This document shows, piece by piece, positions 27,815-37,108 of a stretch of 64,000 nt of DNA. Below the pieces are notes generated by a model. That model worked only from the letters and a program-made list of their open reading frames with translations. It made no database searches and had not been told where the DNA came from. The number at the start of each line of letters is the position of its first letter. Positions within the stretch are counted from its first letter, which is position 1. The stretch comes from Streptomyces rishiriensis (GTDB lineage: Bacteria; Actinomycetota; Actinomycetes; Streptomycetales; Streptomycetaceae). A program made the translations under genes and the position numbers. The stretch spans positions 1 through 64,000 of the forward strand of contig NZ_BEWA01000030.1 of NCBI RefSeq assembly GCF_003112535.1. The letters run 5' to 3'.

Positions 27815-28638
27815 AGGTCGTACTGTTCTGCGGCGGATACGGGATGCGGATGCGCAACGGCGCCGCCGACGACGTTCCCAAGCCGATGGCGATGGTCGGC
27901 CCGCGACCGCTGATCTGGCACGTCATGCGCTACTACGCGCACTTCGGGCACACGGAGTTCATCCTGTGCCTCGGCTACGGGGCCCACCACATCAAGGACT
28001 TCTTCCTCAACTACGAGGAGACGACGTCCAACGACTTCGTGCTGCGCGGCGGACGGACCGAGCTGCTGTCCACCGACATCTCGGACTGGACCGTCACGTT
28101 CGTGCAGACCGGCGTCGAGTCGCCGATCGGGGAGCGGCTGCGCCGGGTGCGGCACCACCTGGACGGCGACGAGATGTTCCTCGCCAACTACGCCGACGTC
28201 CTCACCGACGCCCCGCTGCCCGAGATGATCGACCGGTTCGCCCGGCGCGACGCGGGGGCGTCGATGATGGTGGTGCCGCCGCAGTCGTCGTTCCACTGCG
28301 TGGAGTTGGGCGAGGACGGCCTGGTGGGGGGCATCACCGCGGTGAGCGAACTGCCGCTGTGGGAGAACGGCGGCTACTTCGTGCTCCGCCAGGAGATCTT
28401 CGACCACATCCCGGAGAACGGGGACCTGGTCGCCGACGGATGCGCCCGACTGGCCAAGCAGGGGCGGCTGGTGGCGCACCGGCACCGCGGCTTCTGGAAG
28501 CCGACCGACACCGTGAAGGAGCGGGCGGCGCTGGACGAGGCCTACGCGCGGGGCGACCGGCCGTGGGCCGTGTGGGAACGCGACGGCGCGCGGGCGGGCG
28601 CGACCGGCGGCCTGAGCGGCTCGGGAGCGACGGCGTGA
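27811..28638 (+). CDS. Glucose-1-phosphate cytidylyltransferase-like nucleotidyltransferase
   Basis: A 275-residue sugar-phosphate nucleotidyltransferase most like RfbF, which makes CDP-glucose. Features are the N-terminal loop FCGGYGMRMR, the DVPKPMAMVGPRPLIWHVMR segment around the catalytic Lys, the EFILCLGYGAHHIKDFFLNY stretch typical of the cytidylyl branch, and GFWKPTDTVKERAAL near the C-terminus. The usual GGxGTR is altered to GGYGMR, so the nucleotide preference needs a test. ATGA overlap with the C-methyltransferase and 4-nt overlap with the PIG-L gene. Confidence 0.85.
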   Translation: MKVVLFCGGYGMRMRNGAADDVPKPMAMVGPRPLIWHVMRYYAHFGHTEFILCLGYGAHHIKDFFLNYEETTSNDFVLRGGRTELLSTDISDWTVTFVQTGVESPIGERLRRVRHHLDGDEMFLANYADVLTDAPLPEMIDRFARRDAGASMMVVPPQSSFHCVELGEDGLVGGITAVSELPLWENGGYFVLRQEIFDHIPENGDLVADGCARLAKQGRLVAHRHRGFWKPTDTVKERAALDEAYARGDRPWAVWERDGARAGATGGLSGSGATA

Positions 28639-29282
28639 TCCGGCTCGGGGCCGGGCGCCCGGACCGGGTCGTCGCGGTGGGCGCGCACTGCGACGACATC
28701 GCCATCGGCGCGGGCGGCACGCTGCTGACGCTGTGCCAGGCGCGGCCGGGCGTCCGCGTCGACGCGCTGGTCCTGTCCGGCGGCGGCAGCGAGCGCGAGC
28801 AGGAGGAGCAGGCCGCGCTCGCCGCGTTCTGCCCGGGCGCCGACCTGCGGCTGACCGTGCACAAGCTGCCGGACGGCCGGCTGCCCGCGTACTGGGAGGA
28901 GGCCAAGGCCGCGGTCGAGGAGCTGCGCGAGCGGACCGACCCGGATCTCGTCCTCGCCCCGCGCACCGACGACGCGCACCAGGACCACCGCGGCCTGGCG
29001 AAGCTGATGCCCACCGCGTTCCGCGACCATCTGGTGCTCGGCTACGAGATCGTCAAGTGGGACGGCGACCTCGGCCGCCCGACGGCGTACCAGCCGCTGT
29101 CGGACGAGGTCGCCGAGCGGAAGGTGCGGCTGCTGCAGGAGCACTACCCCTCGCAGCGGAACCGGCCCTGGTACGACCGGGAGGCCTTCCTCGGTCTTGC
29201 CCGGATCCGCGGAATCGAATGCCACGCGCGCTACGCCGAGGCGTTCGCCGTCACCAAACTCACTCTCGACCTGGGGGAATGA
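28635..29282 (+). CDS. PIG-L/LmbE-family deacetylase
   Basis: A 215-residue zinc hydrolase of the LmbE-like family, which usually removes acetyl groups from N-acetyl sugars or conjugates. The metal motif is AVGAHCDDIAIGAGG (His and Asp pair), with the third ligand region RTDDAHQDHRGL. In this operon it may deacetylate an N-acetylated sugar intermediate. The GTG start overlaps the previous stop. It has no signal peptide, so it is cytoplasmic. The function is known at family level only. Confidence 0.85.
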   Translation: MIRLGAGRPDRVVAVGAHCDDIAIGAGGTLLTLCQARPGVRVDALVLSGGGSEREQEEQAALAAFCPGADLRLTVHKLPDGRLPAYWEEAKAAVEELRERTDPDLVLAPRTDDAHQDHRGLAKLMPTAFRDHLVLGYEIVKWDGDLGRPTAYQPLSDEVAERKVRLLQEHYPSQRNRPWYDREAFLGLARIRGIECHARYAEAFAVTKLTLDLGE

Positions 29283-29285
29283 ACT

Positions 29286-30311
29286 GTGCGCGTACTGCTG
29301 ACCGGACACCAGGGCTACCTGGGCACCGTGATGGCCCCCGTGCTCGCGGCCGCGGGCCACGAGGTCGTCGGTCTCGACGCCGGCCTGTTCGCCGACTGCG
29401 TCCTGGGCCCGCCGCCCGCGGACCCGCAGGGGCACCGGGTGGACCTGCGCGACGTCACGGCCGAACAGGTGGCCGGGGTGGACGCCGTGATCCACCTGGC
29501 CGCGCTGTCCAACGACCCGCTGGGATCGCTGGCGCCGGAACTCACCTACGACATCAACCACCACGCGTCCGTGCGGCTGGCCCGGCTGGCCCGCGACGCC
29601 GGAGTGCGGCGCTTCCTGTACGCGTCGACCTGCTCGGTCTACGGCGCCGCCGGCGGCGACGAACTCGTCGCCGAGGACGCTCCGTTGCGCCCGGTGACGC
29701 CGTACGCGGAGTCCAAGGTGCGGGTGGAGGACGACCTGCACGCGCTCGCCGACGGCGACTTCAGCCCGGTGTACATGCGCAACGCCACCGCCTTCGGCTA
29801 CTCGCCCCGGCTGCGCGCCGACATCGTGCTCAACAACCTGGTGGGGCACGCCCTGCTGTCCGGCGAGGTCCTGGTGCTCTCCGACGGCACGCCCTGGCGC
29901 CCGCTGGTGCACGCCGCCGACATCGCCCGGGCCTTCGCGGCCGCGCTGGCCGCGCCGCGCGAGGCGGTGCACGACCGGGCGTTCAACATCGGCAGCGAGG
30001 TCAACAACGTCACGGTCGCCGAGATCGCCGGGCAGGTCGCCGAGGCGGTGCCCGGCTCCGAGGTGGTGATCACCGGGGAGAACGGGGCCGACCCGCGGTC
30101 GTACCGGGTGGACTTCTCCCGGTTCCGCGCCGCCGTGCCCGGCTTCGACTGCGAGTGGACGGTGAAGCGGGGCGCGCTCGAACTCGCCGACGCCTACCGC
30201 ACCCACGGGCTGACCCGCGAGGCCTTCGAGCAGCGCTTCACCCGGCTGGCCGTGCTGCGCGCGGCGTCCGACGCCGGCACGGTCGACGACACCCTTCGGT
30301 GGCGCCCGTGA
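29286..30311 (+). CDS. NAD-dependent sugar epimerase/dehydratase (extended SDR)
   Basis: A 341-residue extended SDR acting on nucleotide sugars. It has the dinucleotide motif TGHQGYLG, the VIHLAALSNDP strand, the catalytic Ser in YASTCSVYG and the YxxxK pair in PYAESK. The sequence matches the group found beside CDP-sugar genes, but whether it is an epimerase, dehydratase or reductase cannot be settled. The start is GTG with a 3-bp gap after the deacetylase gene; GTGA overlap with the next gene. Confidence 0.87.
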   Translation: MRVLLTGHQGYLGTVMAPVLAAAGHEVVGLDAGLFADCVLGPPPADPQGHRVDLRDVTAEQVAGVDAVIHLAALSNDPLGSLAPELTYDINHHASVRLARLARDAGVRRFLYASTCSVYGAAGGDELVAEDAPLRPVTPYAESKVRVEDDLHALADGDFSPVYMRNATAFGYSPRLRADIVLNNLVGHALLSGEVLVLSDGTPWRPLVHAADIARAFAAALAAPREAVHDRAFNIGSEVNNVTVAEIAGQVAEAVPGSEVVITGENGADPRSYRVDFSRFRAAVPGFDCEWTVKRGALELADAYRTHGLTREAFEQRFTRLAVLRAASDAGTVDDTLRWRP

Positions 30312-31582
30312 CCACGCCCGGCGAGGAGATGCACGCACTGGTGGAGCGGATGTACCCGCTGTGCCGGAGCATCACCGGCGACGGGGTGCGCGCCACCCTG
30401 GACATCGTCGGCGAGTACGTCCCGCTGCAGGTGCACGAGGTGCCGACCGGGACGCAGGTGCTCGACTGGACGGTGCCGCAGGAGTGGAACATCCGGGACG
30501 CGTACATCGCCGACGGCTCCGGACGCCGGGTCGTCGACTTCGCCGCGTCCAGCCTGCACGTGCTCGGCTACAGCGTGCCGGTGTCGGCGACGATGCCGCT
30601 CGCCGAGCTGCGGCCGCATCTGCACACCCTGCCGGACCACCCGTCCTGGGTGCCGTACCGCACCAGCTACTACCGGCCGGAGTGGGGGTTCTGCCTGTCC
30701 CAGGAGACCCTGGACGCGATGCCGGACGGCGAGTACGAGGTACGCATCGACTCCACGCTCGCCGACGGCCACCTCACCTACGCCGAGCACGTGGTCCCCG
30801 GGCAGGTCGCCGACGAGGTCATCGTCTCCTGCCACGTCTGCCACCCGTCGCTGGCCAACGACAACCTGGCCGGCGTCGCGGTGGCGACGTTCCTGGCGCG
30901 GGCGCTGGCGCAGGAGACGCCGTACTACACCTACCGGTTCATCTTCGCGCCCGGCACCATCGGGGCGATCACCTGGCTGGCCCGCAACGCGGAACGGGTG
31001 CGCAGGGTCGCGCACGGCCTGGTGCTGGCCTGCGCCGGCGACCCGGGCCGGCTGACGTACAAGCAGAGCAGGCGCGGCGACGCGGAGATCGACCGGGTGC
31101 TGCGGCATGTGCTGACGGCCTCCGAACGCCCGCACCACATCACCGAGTTCACTCCGTACGGCTATGACGAGCGGCAGTACTGCTCGCCCGGGTTCGACCT
31201 CGGCGTGGGCTCGCTCAGCCGGACCCCGTACGCCGGTTACCCCGAGTATCACACCTCGGCCGACAACCCGGACTTCGTCTCGCCGGAGGCGATGGCGGAC
31301 ACCCTCGCGGTCTGCCGTGAGGCGTTCGCCGTCCTCGACCGCAACCGGAAGTACGTCAACCTCAGCCCGTACGGCGAACCGCAGCTGGGCCGGCGCGGGC
31401 TGTACGACTCGCTCGGCGGCCGCAGCGACGCGCAACAGGCCCAGATGGCCATGCTCTGGGTGCTCAGCCTCTCCGACGGCGAGCACACCGTGCTGGACGT
31501 CGCCGAACGGTCCGGGCTGCCGTTCGACGCCGTCGCCGCCGCGGCGGACGCCCTGCACGACGCCGAGCTGATCAAGGCGTGA
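30308..31582 (+). CDS. DUF4910 M28-like zinc hydrolase
   Basis: A 424-residue protein of the DUF4910 group, structurally related to zinc aminopeptidases. The putative metal motif is VSCHVCHPSLANDNLAG (His and Asp ligands), with HTSADNPDFVSPEAM near residue 320. A winged-helix-like tail (EHTVLDVAERSGLPFDAVAA) closes the protein. Such genes recur in polysaccharide clusters next to nucleotide-sugar genes. The substrate is unknown; removal of an amino-acid or amide group from a sugar is a guess. GTGA overlaps on both sides. Confidence 0.75.
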   Translation: MTTPGEEMHALVERMYPLCRSITGDGVRATLDIVGEYVPLQVHEVPTGTQVLDWTVPQEWNIRDAYIADGSGRRVVDFAASSLHVLGYSVPVSATMPLAELRPHLHTLPDHPSWVPYRTSYYRPEWGFCLSQETLDAMPDGEYEVRIDSTLADGHLTYAEHVVPGQVADEVIVSCHVCHPSLANDNLAGVAVATFLARALAQETPYYTYRFIFAPGTIGAITWLARNAERVRRVAHGLVLACAGDPGRLTYKQSRRGDAEIDRVLRHVLTASERPHHITEFTPYGYDERQYCSPGFDLGVGSLSRTPYAGYPEYHTSADNPDFVSPEAMADTLAVCREAFAVLDRNRKYVNLSPYGEPQLGRRGLYDSLGGRSDAQQAQMAMLWVLSLSDGEHTVLDVAERSGLPFDAVAAAADALHDAELIKA

Positions 31583-32886
31583 AACCGGTGACCGCCGAGG
31601 GGGAGCATCCGCGGACGACCGCGGCGCCGGCCGGATCCGCCAAGCGGGCCCTCCTCGGCCGGCTGTCCTGGGGGCTGGCCGACCAGGCGGCGTCCAGCAT
31701 GTCCAACTTCGCGGTGGGCATCTACGTGGCCCGCTCGCTGGGGGTGACCGCGTTCGGCGTGTTCAGCCTGGCGTGGGTCACCTACGGCGTCGTGCTCAAC
31801 GTCTCCCGCGGGCTGGCCACCGACCCGCTCGTGGTGCGCTTCAGCGGCGCGCCGGAGGCGTCCTGGCGCGGGGCGGTGGCCCGGTCGTCGGGCACCGCGC
31901 TCGGCGTCGGCACCGCCCTCGGCGCGGCGTGTCTCGTCGTCGGCCTCGCGCTCGGCGGCCGGGTGGGGCCCGCGTTCGCCTGCCTCGGCGTCATGCTGCC
32001 GGGGCTGCTCCTGCAGGACGCCTGGCGGTTCTCGTTCTTCGCCGCGGGCGCCGGGCGCAAGGCGTTCGTCAACGACCTCGTGTGGGGCGTCGCGCTCGTG
32101 CCGGCCATGGTCGTGGCGGCCCGGGTGGGCAGCGTGGCCGCCTTCGTGCTCGCCTGGGGCGCGTCCGCCGCGGTCGCCGCCGCGTACGGCTGCCTCCAGT
32201 CCGGCATCCGGCCCCGGCCGGCCGGGGCGCGCGGCTGGCTGAGCGAGCAGCGCGACCTCGGCTACCGCTACCTGGTCGAGAACGTCAGCCTCAGCGGCGC
32301 GAGCCAGCTGCGGGCGTACGGGCTCGGCGCGATCGTCGGCGTCGGCGCGGTGGGCGCCGTCCGGGGCGCCGAGCTTTTGATGGGCCCGTTCCTCGCCGTA
32401 CTGATGGGGCTGTCCCTGGTCACCGTCCCGGAGGCGGCACGGGTGCTGCGGCGGGCCCCGGACCGCCTCGGCACGTTCTGCCTCCTGCTCGGCGGCGGAC
32501 AGGCCGTCGGCGCGCTGTGCTGGGGCGGAGCGCTGCTGCTGATGCCGGACCGGTTCGGCGACCTCGTGCTCGGCGCGGTCTGGCACTCCGCCGCGCAGCT
32601 CATCGTGCCGATCACCCTCGGCGTGGCGGGCGCCGGCCTCGGCACCGGCGCGGCGGCCGGGCTGCGCGCGCTCGGCGCGGCCCGGCGCAGCCTGCGCTCC
32701 CAGCTGTTCGCCTCCGTCTGCTACGTCGGCGGCGGACTCGGCGGGGCGGTCCTGGCGGGCACGGTCGGCTCGGCCTGGGGCGCCGCCGCCGCGACCGTCA
32801 GCGGCTCGGCCGTGTGGTGGCTGCAGCTGCGCTCCGCCCTGCGCGAGCGGCGCCCCGACTCCGTTCCCGAAGTGAGGACCTCATGA
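31579..32886 (+). CDS. Polysaccharide flippase (Wzx-like, MOP superfamily)
   Basis: A 435-residue protein with about twelve transmembrane helices, consistent with translocation of lipid-linked repeat units across the membrane. The N-terminal helices (SWGLADQAASSMSNFAVGIY, LGVTAFGVFSLAWVTYG) resemble the start of Wzx/RfbX proteins. Together with the Wzy-like and Wzz-like genes this completes a Wzx/Wzy-type export set. The GTG start overlaps the previous stop and its own stop overlaps the ATG of the next gene. Confidence 0.82.
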   Translation: MKPVTAEGEHPRTTAAPAGSAKRALLGRLSWGLADQAASSMSNFAVGIYVARSLGVTAFGVFSLAWVTYGVVLNVSRGLATDPLVVRFSGAPEASWRGAVARSSGTALGVGTALGAACLVVGLALGGRVGPAFACLGVMLPGLLLQDAWRFSFFAAGAGRKAFVNDLVWGVALVPAMVVAARVGSVAAFVLAWGASAAVAAAYGCLQSGIRPRPAGARGWLSEQRDLGYRYLVENVSLSGASQLRAYGLGAIVGVGAVGAVRGAELLMGPFLAVLMGLSLVTVPEAARVLRRAPDRLGTFCLLLGGGQAVGALCWGGALLLMPDRFGDLVLGAVWHSAAQLIVPITLGVAGAGLGTGAAAGLRALGAARRSLRSQLFASVCYVGGGLGGAVLAGTVGSAWGAAAATVSGSAVWWLQLRSALRERRPDSVPEVRTS

Positions 32887-33830
32887 CCGACCGACCCAGA
32901 CTGAGCATCGGCCTGCCCGTGTACAACGGCGAGGAGTATCTGGCCGAGTCGCTCGACGCCCTGCTCGGCCAGACCTACGAGGACTTCGAGCTGGTCGTCT
33001 CCGACAACGCCTCGACCGACGGGACCGAGGACGTCTGCCGCCGGTACGCCGCGAAGGACTCGCGCATCCGCTACCTGCGGCTGCCCCGCAACATCGGCGC
33101 CACCCCGAACCACAACCATGTGCTCGCCGAGGCCCGCGGCGAACTGTTCAAGTGGGCCTCGCACGACGACCTGTACGGCCGGGACCTGCTCCGGCGCTGC
33201 GTCGAGGCGCTGGACGAGCGGCCGGACATCATCCTCGCGCACAGCGGCCAGGCGGTCATCGACGGCGACGGCCGGGTGAAGGTCCCCTACGAGTACACCC
33301 TCGCCACCGACTCGCCGCACGCGCCCGAGCGCTTCCGCAGCCTGCTGTTCGAGCCCGGCGGCGACGACTTCTACGGGGTGATGCGGACCGACGTGCTGCG
33401 CCGGGTGAAGCCGATGGACAGCTACCACCACGCGGACCGCACGTACGTCGCCGAGATCACCCTGCACGGGCCCTTCCACCAGGTGCCGGAGCTGCTGTAC
33501 TTCCGCCGCGACCATCCCCACCGCGCCGAGCGGGCGAACCCGGGCAAACGCTCGCGGTGCGTCAACCTGGACCCGCGCCGGGCGGGCCCGCTGCACCCGA
33601 CGCCCCGGCTGCTCGCCGAGTACGTCTGGGGCTTCGTCTCGGCGATCCGGCGGGCGCCGTTGTCCCCGGCCGACCGGCGCGCGTGCTACCGGCACCTGGC
33701 CGCGTGGATGACCAGCCGGGCCCGGCCCGGCGCCGGCGAACGGGTCGAGGACCGCGACCCGGTCGACCCGGCCGGGCTCGACGTCAGCGTCGACGCCCTG
33801 GTCGCCGGCCGGGAGGGGAGGCGGGCATGA
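32883..33830 (+). CDS. Glycosyltransferase family 2
   Basis: An inverting GT-A enzyme of 315 aa. It opens with LSIGLPVYNGEEYLAESLDA, has the nucleotide-binding VVSDNASTDGTEDV and the acidic triad region FKWASHDDLYG. The C-terminal ~80 residues are Arg-rich and may contact the membrane. It probably adds one residue to the repeat unit. It is coupled by ATGA to both neighbours. Confidence 0.9.
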   Translation: MTDRPRLSIGLPVYNGEEYLAESLDALLGQTYEDFELVVSDNASTDGTEDVCRRYAAKDSRIRYLRLPRNIGATPNHNHVLAEARGELFKWASHDDLYGRDLLRRCVEALDERPDIILAHSGQAVIDGDGRVKVPYEYTLATDSPHAPERFRSLLFEPGGDDFYGVMRTDVLRRVKPMDSYHHADRTYVAEITLHGPFHQVPELLYFRRDHPHRAERANPGKRSRCVNLDPRRAGPLHPTPRLLAEYVWGFVSAIRRAPLSPADRRACYRHLAAWMTSRARPGAGERVEDRDPVDPAGLDVSVDALVAGREGRRA

Positions 33831-35080
33831 CGGCCGCGGACGCGACCGGGGCGACGGCGGTGCGCGTGGGGGTGTTCGGCCTGCTCGGCTCCGGCAACCT
33901 CGGCAACGACGGGTCGCTGGAGGCGGTGCTCGGGTATCTCCGCGCCGAGCACCCGGAGGCGGTCGTGGACGCGCTGTGCGGCGGGCCCGAGGCCGTCACG
34001 GCCCGCTTCGGGATCCCCGCGACGCGCCTGCACTGGTACCGCGGGGAGTACCGGACCGCGTCGCGCGCCGGCGCGGTCGCGGGGAAGGGACTGGGCAAGC
34101 TGGTCGACGTCTTCCGCACCGCCGCCTGGGTGCGCCGGCACGACGTGGTGATCGTGCCGGGCATGGGCGTCCTGGAGGCCACGCTGCCGCTGCGGCCGTG
34201 GGGCTTCCCGTACGCGCTGTTCCTGCTCTGCGCGACCGGCCGGCTGTTCGGCGCCAGGGTCGCGCTGGTCGGCGTCGGCGCCGCCGGGATCGGCAACCGG
34301 GCGACCCGCACCCTGGTGCGCTGGTCGGCGCGGCTGGCCGCCCACCGGTCCTACCGGGACGCCCCGTCCCGCGACGCGCTGCGGGCGATGGGCGTGGACA
34401 CCGCGCACGACGACGTCCACCCGGACCTCGCGTTCGCCCTGCCGACGCCGCCGGTGAGCGCGCCCCCGGGTCCGCCGGGCCGCGTCTGCGTGGGCGTCAT
34501 GGCCTTCCACGGCGGCGACGACGACCGCGACCGGGCCGAGGAGATCCACCGGCGCTACCTCGACGGCATGGTCCGCTTCGTCCGCGCGCTCGTCGGGGAG
34601 GGCAGACCGGTCCGGCTGCTCACCGGCGACACATGCGACGCGCCGGTGGTCGCCGCGATCCTCGACGCGGTGGACTCGCCGCTGGTCACGGCCGCCGAGA
34701 CGGCCTCGCTGGCCGACCTGATGCGGGAGACGGCGGCTGCCGGCACCGTGGTGGCCACCCGCTACCACAACCTGATCTGCGCGCTGAAGGTCGGCACGCC
34801 GACCCTCGCGGTCAGCTACGCCGCGAAGAGCGAGGCGCTCATGGCCGACATGGGACTGGGCGCGTTCTGCCACCCGGCTCGCGAAGTCGACGCCGACCGG
34901 CTGCTGGAGCAGTTCCGGACGCTGGAGAAGAGTTCGGCGGACCTGCGGCGGATCCTCGCCGAACGGAACCTGATCGCCGCCGGGCGCCTGCGGCACCAGT
35001 TCTCCGCCCTGACGGCGGCCCTGTTCCCGGCCACCGACCGCGCCCGGACCCCCACTCACCCTCTGCGGGAGACACCGTGA
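33827..35080 (+). CDS. Polysaccharide pyruvyl transferase
   Basis: A 417-residue member of the CsaB/ExoV family, which adds ketal-linked pyruvate from phosphoenolpyruvate to a sugar. Motifs include VGVFGLLGSGNLGNDGSLEA at the N-terminus, VIVPGMGVLEATLPLRP, and VVATRYHNLICALKVGTPT with the conserved Arg-Tyr-His. Pyruvylation adds negative charge to the exopolymer. ATGA overlap with the glycosyltransferase gene and GTGA with the epimerase gene. Confidence 0.88.
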   Translation: MTAADATGATAVRVGVFGLLGSGNLGNDGSLEAVLGYLRAEHPEAVVDALCGGPEAVTARFGIPATRLHWYRGEYRTASRAGAVAGKGLGKLVDVFRTAAWVRRHDVVIVPGMGVLEATLPLRPWGFPYALFLLCATGRLFGARVALVGVGAAGIGNRATRTLVRWSARLAAHRSYRDAPSRDALRAMGVDTAHDDVHPDLAFALPTPPVSAPPGPPGRVCVGVMAFHGGDDDRDRAEEIHRRYLDGMVRFVRALVGEGRPVRLLTGDTCDAPVVAAILDAVDSPLVTAAETASLADLMRETAAAGTVVATRYHNLICALKVGTPTLAVSYAAKSEALMADMGLGAFCHPAREVDADRLLEQFRTLEKSSADLRRILAERNLIAAGRLRHQFSALTAALFPATDRARTPTHPLRETP

Positions 35081-35637
35081 ACGCCCCCGGAATGAAAGCG
35101 ACCGAGGTGCCGGCCATCGCCGGCGCGTACCTGTTCGAGCCGACGCCGTACGCCGACGAACGCGGCTTCTTCTGCCGCACCTTCGACGCCGACGTGGTCC
35201 GCTCGGTGGGTCTCGATCCGGACGCCTTCGTCCAGGACAGCCTGTCCCGGTCGGTGGGGGGCGTGCTGCGCGGCCTGCACCTGCGCTCCGGCGCCGGCGA
35301 AGCCAAGCTGGTGCGGTGCTCCTACGGGAGGATCTTCGACGTCGTCGTGGACCTGCGCCCCGACTCGCCGACCTACCGCAACCTGGCCACCTTCGAGCTG
35401 TCCGACGAGACGCAGCTGACCCTCTACATCCCGGCGGGCTGCGCCCACGGCTTCCAGACGCTGACCGAGACCGCCGACGTCTCGTACCGGATCGACCGCC
35501 GGCACGACCCGGCCGAGGACGTCACGATCGCCTTCGACGACCCGGAGCTCGCCGTCCCCTGGCCGCTGCCGGTCACCTCGATGTCCCAGCGGGACCGGGA
35601 GGCGCCGAGCCTCGCCGAGGTCCTGAAGCACCCGTAA
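35077..35637 (+). CDS. dTDP-4-dehydrorhamnose 3,5-epimerase family (RfbC-like)
   Basis: A 186-residue cupin-fold sugar epimerase. Key parts are YADERGFFCRTFDAD, the catalytic His in VLRGLHLRSG, and PAGCAHGFQTLTETADVSY with the active-site Tyr. It may epimerise the 4-keto intermediate of the branched sugar made by the C-methyltransferase and SDR genes upstream. The nucleotide carried by the substrate (dTDP or CDP) cannot be told. No rfbA/rfbB pair lies in the window, so a pure dTDP-rhamnose pathway is not supported here. Confidence 0.88.
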   Translation: MNAPGMKATEVPAIAGAYLFEPTPYADERGFFCRTFDADVVRSVGLDPDAFVQDSLSRSVGGVLRGLHLRSGAGEAKLVRCSYGRIFDVVVDLRPDSPTYRNLATFELSDETQLTLYIPAGCAHGFQTLTETADVSYRIDRRHDPAEDVTIAFDDPELAVPWPLPVTSMSQRDREAPSLAEVLKHP

Positions 35638-35659
35638 CACGAAGAAAGTTGAGGTCGGT

Positions 35660-37012
35660 GTGGACACCACAGACACCGCAGACGTCGCAGACGCCGCAGG
35701 ACTCCTGCTGCCCCGGTCCCGGCAGGCGAACGAGCGGCTGCACGCCATGATCCCCGGAGGCGCGCACACCTACGCCAAGGGCGACGACCAGTACCCCGAG
35801 AACCTGGCCCCCGTCATCAGCCACGGCCGCGGCGCCCACGTGTGGGACGTCGACGGAAACCGCTACGTCGAGTACGGCTCGGGCCTGCGGTCGGTCAGCC
35901 TCGGCCACGCCCACCCGCGCGTGATCGAAGCGGTGCGAAGGGAACTCGACCGCGGCAGCAACTTCGTCCGGCCGTCGATCGTGGAGGTCGAGGCCGCGGA
36001 GCGCTTCCTGGCCACGGTGCCGACCGCCGAGATGGTGAAGTTCGCGAAGAACGGCTCCGACGCCACCACCGCCGCGGTGCGCCTCGCCCGAGCCGCCACC
36101 GGGCGCCCGCGGGTGGCCCTCTGCGCCGACCATCCCTTCTTCTCCACCGACGACTGGTTCATCGGCACCACACCGATGTCCGCCGGCATCCCGACGGCCA
36201 CCACCGACCTCACCGTGGCGTTCCCCTACGGCGACCTGGCCGCCACGGAGGAACTGCTCACCCGGTACCGGGACGAGGTCGCCTGTCTGATCCTCGAACC
36301 CGCCACCCACACCGAGCCGCCGCCGGGTTACCTCGCGGGTCTGCGCGACCTGGCCGACCGGCACGGCTGCGTCCTGGTCTTCGACGAGATGATCACCGGC
36401 CTGCGCTGGTCCGAGGCGGGCGCCCAGGGCCTGTACGGCGTCGTCCCCGACCTCTCCACGTTCGGCAAGGCGCTGGGCAACGGATTCGCCGTCTCCGCGC
36501 TGGCCGGACGCCGCGATCTGATGGAGCGGGGCGGGCTGCGTCACACCGGCGAGCGGGTGTTCCTGCTGTCCACCACGCACGGCGCGGAGACGCACTCCCT
36601 GGCAGCCGCGATGGCGGTGCTCGACACCTACGTCGAAGAGGGCGTCACCGCACGTCTGCACGCCCTCGGCGAGCGGCTGGCCGCCGGCGTCCGCGACGCC
36701 GCGGCCGCCGGCGGCGTCGGCGACCACATCGTCGTGCGGGGCCGGGCCAGCAACCTGGTCTTCGCCACCCTCGACGAGAACCTGCGGCCGTCGCAGGAGT
36801 ACCGCACCCTGTTCCTGCGCCGTCTCCTCGCGGGCGGCGTGCTGGCCCCGTCGTTCGTGGTGAGCAGCGCCCTCGACGAAGCCGACATCGACCACACCGT
36901 CGACGTGGTGGCCCAGGCGTGCGCGGTGTACCGCAGGGCGCTCGACGCCGCCGACCCCACCCCCTGGCTGGGCGGCCGCCCGGTGAAGCCGGTGTTCCGC
37001 CGCTCGGCGTGA
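35660..37012 (+). CDS. PLP-dependent class III aminotransferase, glutamate-1-semialdehyde-aminomutase-like
   Basis: A 450-residue fold-type I PLP enzyme. It shows IPGGAHTYAKGDDQYP near the N-terminus, AKNGSDATTAAVRLARAATG, the aspartate motif VFDEMITGLRW and the Schiff-base Lys in STFGKALGNGFAVSAL. Its place at the end of a sugar-modification operon suggests amination of a keto sugar or of a keto-acid substituent, not haem synthesis. The GTG start follows GAGG. It is the last gene of the long plus-strand operon. Confidence 0.87.
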   Translation: MDTTDTADVADAAGLLLPRSRQANERLHAMIPGGAHTYAKGDDQYPENLAPVISHGRGAHVWDVDGNRYVEYGSGLRSVSLGHAHPRVIEAVRRELDRGSNFVRPSIVEVEAAERFLATVPTAEMVKFAKNGSDATTAAVRLARAATGRPRVALCADHPFFSTDDWFIGTTPMSAGIPTATTDLTVAFPYGDLAATEELLTRYRDEVACLILEPATHTEPPPGYLAGLRDLADRHGCVLVFDEMITGLRWSEAGAQGLYGVVPDLSTFGKALGNGFAVSALAGRRDLMERGGLRHTGERVFLLSTTHGAETHSLAAAMAVLDTYVEEGVTARLHALGERLAAGVRDAAAAGGVGDHIVVRGRASNLVFATLDENLRPSQEYRTLFLRRLLAGGVLAPSFVVSSALDEADIDHTVDVVAQACAVYRRALDAADPTPWLGGRPVKPVFRRSA

Positions 37013-37040
37013 CGCGCGTGACGTGCGTGAGGCGGCGCGG

Positions 37041-37074
37041 GACGGCGTGACGTGCCGTCAGCGACGCTCACGCC
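37041..37074. terminator. Weak hairpin between convergent genes
   Basis: GACGGC/GCCGTC (37041-37059) and the overlapping GGCGTGA/TCACGCC pair can fold in the ~100 bp between the exopolysaccharide operon and the convergent PAP2 gene. It may terminate the operon; the stem is short. A GGTCAGCC triplet repeat lies just beyond (37087-37112). Confidence 0.35.
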
Positions 37075-37108
37075 CGCCGGAGGCCGGGCCGGTCAGCCGG
37101 TCAGCCGG

